Shown here piece after piece: positions 10,387 through 11,956 of a stretch of DNA of 11,956 nt (its first letter is position 1; each line of letters opens with the position of its first letter). Source of the stretch: an uncultured Prevotella sp. (GTDB lineage: Bacteria > Bacteroidota > Bacteroidia > Bacteroidales > Bacteroidaceae); contig CAKQDG010000070.1 in the NCBI GenBank assembly GCA_934219025.1, positions 1 through 11,956 on the forward strand. Reading direction: 5' to 3'. The notes beneath the pieces were generated by a model. That model saw nothing but the letters and a program-made list of their open reading frames with translations, searched no databases and had not been told where the DNA came from. The position numbers were made by a program, and so were the translations under genes.

Positions 10387-10460
10387 CGTTCAAAAAGCGT
10401 TCATTTCTTATTGTAACTCTCTAAAAATCAGGGTGAAATAAAATGCACGTTTTTTGAACG
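10387..10460 (+). repeat. CGTTCA repeats upstream of the exported-protein operon (candidate operator)
   Basis: CGTTCA occurs at 10387-10392 and 10398-10403, 11 bases apart (about one helical turn, so the same DNA face), and inverted as TGAACG at 10455-10460. The first and third copies extend to a 10-base inverted repeat, CGTTCAAAAA (10387-10396) and TTTTTGAACG (10451-10460). They lie just upstream of the -33 element at 10469, where an activator or repressor would bind. The third copy also forms part of a possible terminator hairpin, so the symmetry may have another cause. Binding by the neighbouring HTH protein is an inference. Confidence 0.45.
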
Positions 10461-10471
10461 CCATTTTTTTT
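10440..10471 (+). terminator. possible weak Rho-independent terminator after the regulator gene
   Basis: AAAATG (10440-10445) can pair with CATTTT (10462-10467), and inside it CGTT (10448-10451) with AACG (10457-10460), leaving a TTTTG loop and a small asymmetric bulge. The T-run continues to 10471. The stem is A/T-rich and interrupted, so it would be weak. It is the only terminator-like structure between the regulator stop and the next promoter, whose -33 TTTG overlaps the end of the T-run. Confidence 0.4.
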
Positions 10472-10500
10472 GTGTGGACTTTCTAAAGAGTCTAAATTTG
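10469..10500 (+). promoter_or_regulatory. Bacteroidetes housekeeping-type promoter for the exported-protein operon
   Basis: TTTG at 10469-10472 and TAAATTTG at 10493-10500 (TAnnTTTG) are separated by 20 bases. Transcription would begin near 10504-10508, some 15 bases before the ATG at 10521. This supports 10521 as the start of the next gene, because a longer in-frame reading from an ATG at 10470 would begin inside the -33 element. Confidence 0.8.
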
Positions 10501-10520
10501 CCACGATAAAAATTATAATT

Positions 10521-10865
10521 ATGAAAAAGGCATTTATTATTTTTGCAGTGCTTTTCAGCGTAACCATATTTGCAAGGGATAAGGTTATTTTGCATTCTTT
10601 AGGTACACATCCTGGTTCACATCCTTCAGCAGTGCCAACAGTTACGACCAATGGCGACGAAATTGACATCAAGTGCGACTCCGTTATATCTAATGTGGAT
10701 GTCGTAATTAAAGACCAGTATGGCACAGTCATGCATCAGTCCACCCAAACTGTCGGTCCAGACGAAACAATAATCTATGTTCCTAGTATGGATGGCGATA
10801 GTGAGAAAACCACTATCGATTTGTATTATGACCGTAAGCATCTCTGTGGCTTTTTTGAAGAATAA
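10521..10865 (+). CDS. small secreted protein, DUF3244-like
   Basis: A 114-residue protein with a clear signal peptide: MKK, then a hydrophobic core, with likely signal peptidase I cleavage after Ala18 (VTIFA before RDK). The mature part of about 96 residues is mostly beta-strand-like: EIDIKCDSVISNVDVVIKD, then YGTVMHQSTQTV, a proline/acid turn, and a terminal strand ending in LCGFFEE. The order of 'xNVxVxIKDxxGxVxxxS' followed by a final aromatic 'xGxF' strand resembles the small Ig-like DUF3244 proteins of Bacteroidales, which are exported and of unknown function. This match is from recognition, not a search. Two cysteines, C52 and C109, could form a disulfide in the periplasm. A near-consensus promoter lies about 20 bases upstream, so this is the first gene of an operon continuing into the lipoprotein. 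Some DUF3244-like domains occur near C10 (streptopain-like) peptidases; no peptidase is visible in this window. Confidence 0.75.
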   Translation: MKKAFIIFAVLFSVTIFARDKVILHSLGTHPGSHPSAVPTVTTNGDEIDIKCDSVISNVDVVIKDQYGTVMHQSTQTVGPDETIIYVPSMDGDSEKTTIDLYYDRKHLCGFFEE

Positions 10866-10881
10866 CTTATTAAAAAATCAT

Positions 10882-10910
10882 GGTTTCATCGAGAAAATCT
10901 CGATGAAACC
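10882..10910 (+). other. perfect 13-bp hairpin between the secreted-protein and lipoprotein genes
   Basis: GGTTTCATCGAGA (10882-10894) and TCTCGATGAAACC (10898-10910) are exact reverse complements around a 3-base AAA loop, and a T-G pair can extend the stem. On the + strand it is followed by GAATATAAAC with no T-run, so it is not a standard intrinsic terminator in the direction of the genes. It begins 17 bases after one stop and ends 20 bases before the next start. It could stabilise or process the transcript, set different expression of the two genes, or be a palindromic protein site. On the minus strand a T-run follows four bases after the stem, but no minus-strand gene is seen to need it. 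Confidence 0.6.
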
Positions 10911-10930
10911 GAATATAAACTAAAAATCAA

Positions 10931-11857
10931 ATGGTTACAACAAAATTATTTTTTGCGAGTGCAATATTCCTGTCATTGACACTAACCTCGTGTTCGCAAG
11001 ACATGGATGTTGTTGCCGAACAAAAGCGCAGCGAAGTCCGCTCTTTGCAAGGCGTTAGTGATTTGACAAGTCAATTAAAGAAATACGACAGGCAGTTTAC
11101 CTATGACAATACCGAAAACTTGCAGTCTGTCACCCGCCTTTCCAAGATAACCTACAGCAAGGGAGATATAGTAAAGATAGCCATCTCCGACGTAAAGGGC
11201 GGACTTCGTGGTGCTGGCGGAGGAGCTGGAGGCGTTATTGTCGGCGCAGCCACGTCTTCTTTGATAAAGTTCGGCTCCATAACAATAAAGAAACTCCTTT
11301 GGGGATATATCAAGGACAAATACCTGACTCCAAAAGTCTATCGCAGTAACTCCCTTTGCCAGTATGCCGACAGCATCGGCTACTACCACAATGAACTGGA
11401 ATACGCCATGTATGATGCCGACCGCAACAGCTCTGACAAACCGTCCATACAGCTTGTTGCCGATGCCAATGCAAGGCTTCTCACCATGTCTACTGGTTTC
11501 AACAAAGATGGCGGACTTACCGCAGCTCAGATGCTGTCGATTTCAAATGAACTGGATGTCATAAGGAATACCGACGAAAGCCTTTCCTTCGCCGAATACT
11601 GCAACAAACTGAAAGAACAGAATCCCGAAGACGCTGAATACATCGACTATTGTGCCGAATACATCTATACTGCAGTCTATGCCAACCTTTCCAATCTCGA
11701 CGAATACACCGACAACGTAATCTACCAGATACAACATTCCAACGTAAATGTACAAGATAAACAAACTCTTTACAACGGCATTCAGATAGCCTATGCGAGT
11801 ATCCTGTATTCACAGAACATAAATTTCAAAAGCATTTCCAACAATTTAAATTTATAA
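10931..11857 (+). CDS. exported lipoprotein of unknown function with glycine-rich segment
   Basis: A 308-residue protein starting with a lipoprotein signal: a short N-region with Lys5, a hydrophobic core, and the lipobox LTSC with Cys21 as the lipidated residue. The mature start is SQDMDV, with acidic residues but not a clear run of the surface-export signal type, so periplasmic versus surface location is open. Residues 89-106 (KGGLRGAGGGAGGVIVGA) are glycine-rich and resemble a glycine zipper, followed by a moderately hydrophobic stretch (SSLIKFGSITIKKLLWGYI). GYYHNE lies at 150-155. The rest is mainly helical and acidic, with many Tyr, Asn and Asp. From memory, uncharacterised Bacteroidales exported proteins share a glycine-rich segment followed by an HN motif; this has not been tested. 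It sits 65 bases after the DUF3244-like gene with no promoter visible between them, and three bases before the next gene, so an operon is likely. Base composition is more G/C-rich than the regulator gene. Confidence 0.75.
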   Translation: MVTTKLFFASAIFLSLTLTSCSQDMDVVAEQKRSEVRSLQGVSDLTSQLKKYDRQFTYDNTENLQSVTRLSKITYSKGDIVKIAISDVKGGLRGAGGGAGGVIVGAATSSLIKFGSITIKKLLWGYIKDKYLTPKVYRSNSLCQYADSIGYYHNELEYAMYDADRNSSDKPSIQLVADANARLLTMSTGFNKDGGLTAAQMLSISNELDVIRNTDESLSFAEYCNKLKEQNPEDAEYIDYCAEYIYTAVYANLSNLDEYTDNVIYQIQHSNVNVQDKQTLYNGIQIAYASILYSQNINFKSISNNLNL

Positions 11858-11860
11858 GAT

Positions 11861-11956
11861 ATGAAAAAGCTCATTTGTATCCTAATGATGTTTATATTGT
11901 GCTTGCAGTATAATTATGCTGGACATTTGGACAGGAGGGACAACACAAAATTGATA
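11861..11956 (+). CDS. secreted protein of unknown function, N-terminal fragment (partial, 3' end outside window)
   Basis: An open frame of 32 codons runs from ATG at 11861 to the window end with no stop. It begins with MKK, a hydrophobic core (LICILMMFILCLQ) and YNYA, then charged residues (HLDRRDNTKLI), which reads as a signal peptide with likely cleavage after Ala20. The Cys at 14 is within the hydrophobic core and is not followed by a typical lipobox arrangement, so a lipoprotein is less likely. The start lies only three bases after the lipoprotein stop, implying translational and transcriptional coupling. The mature function cannot be judged from 12 residues. Confidence 0.7.
   Translation, partial: MKKLICILMMFILCLQYNYAGHLDRRDNTKLI

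Noticed and set aside
10470..10520. Upstream in-frame ATG that would add 17 residues (MCGLSKESK...) to the secreted DUF3244-like protein
   Set aside because: This ATG overlaps the -33 promoter element, so it would not be in the transcript. The start at 10521 gives a standard MKK signal peptide.
1..11956. CRISPR arrays, tRNA/rRNA genes, insertion sequences, phage or integration sites
   Set aside because: No spaced direct-repeat array, no cloverleaf-like or rRNA-like segment, no transposase or integrase frame, and no terminal inverted repeats with target duplications were recognised by reading both strands.

Overview
The window looks like chromosomal DNA from a member of the Bacteroidales, most likely the Prevotellaceae. 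Three things point there. The RpoB and RpoC proteins read as Bacteroidetes-type throughout. Start codons lack Shine-Dalgarno sequences and sit behind A/T-rich leaders. Two promoters match the Bacteroidetes sigma-ABfr pattern (TTTG, 19-20 bases, TAnnTTTG). All supported genes are on the + strand.

Region 1 (1-8437) is the conserved transcription/translation block. It holds the last codons of rplL (ribosomal protein L7/L12), a 179-base leader with a terminator-like hairpin, rpoB, a 40-base gap, and rpoC. Both RNA polymerase subunits are full length with all catalytic and zinc-binding residues visible. The rifampicin pocket has the ancestral (sensitive-type) residues. A strong intrinsic terminator at 8484-8529 ends the operon.

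Region 2 (8530-11956) is accessory. A near-consensus promoter drives a 589-residue membrane regulator: TM helix, extracytoplasmic TPR-like helical repeats, second TM helix, coiled coil, and a C-terminal LuxR-like helix-turn-helix. After a 158-base gap with CGTTCA repeats, a possible terminator and another near-consensus promoter, a tight run of export-signal genes begins. These are a 114-residue secreted DUF3244-like protein, a 308-residue lipoprotein with a glycine-rich segment, and a third protein with a signal peptide that is cut off by the window end. A perfect 13-bp hairpin lies between the first two.

Working model (inference): the regulator senses an envelope signal through its TPR domain and controls the adjacent exported-protein operon, perhaps through the CGTTCA repeats. 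The function of the exported proteins cannot be read from sequence alone. This regulator plus small secreted protein, lipoprotein and third secreted protein is the best candidate here for an undescribed system. No RNA genes, insertion sequences, CRISPR arrays or minus-strand genes could be supported.
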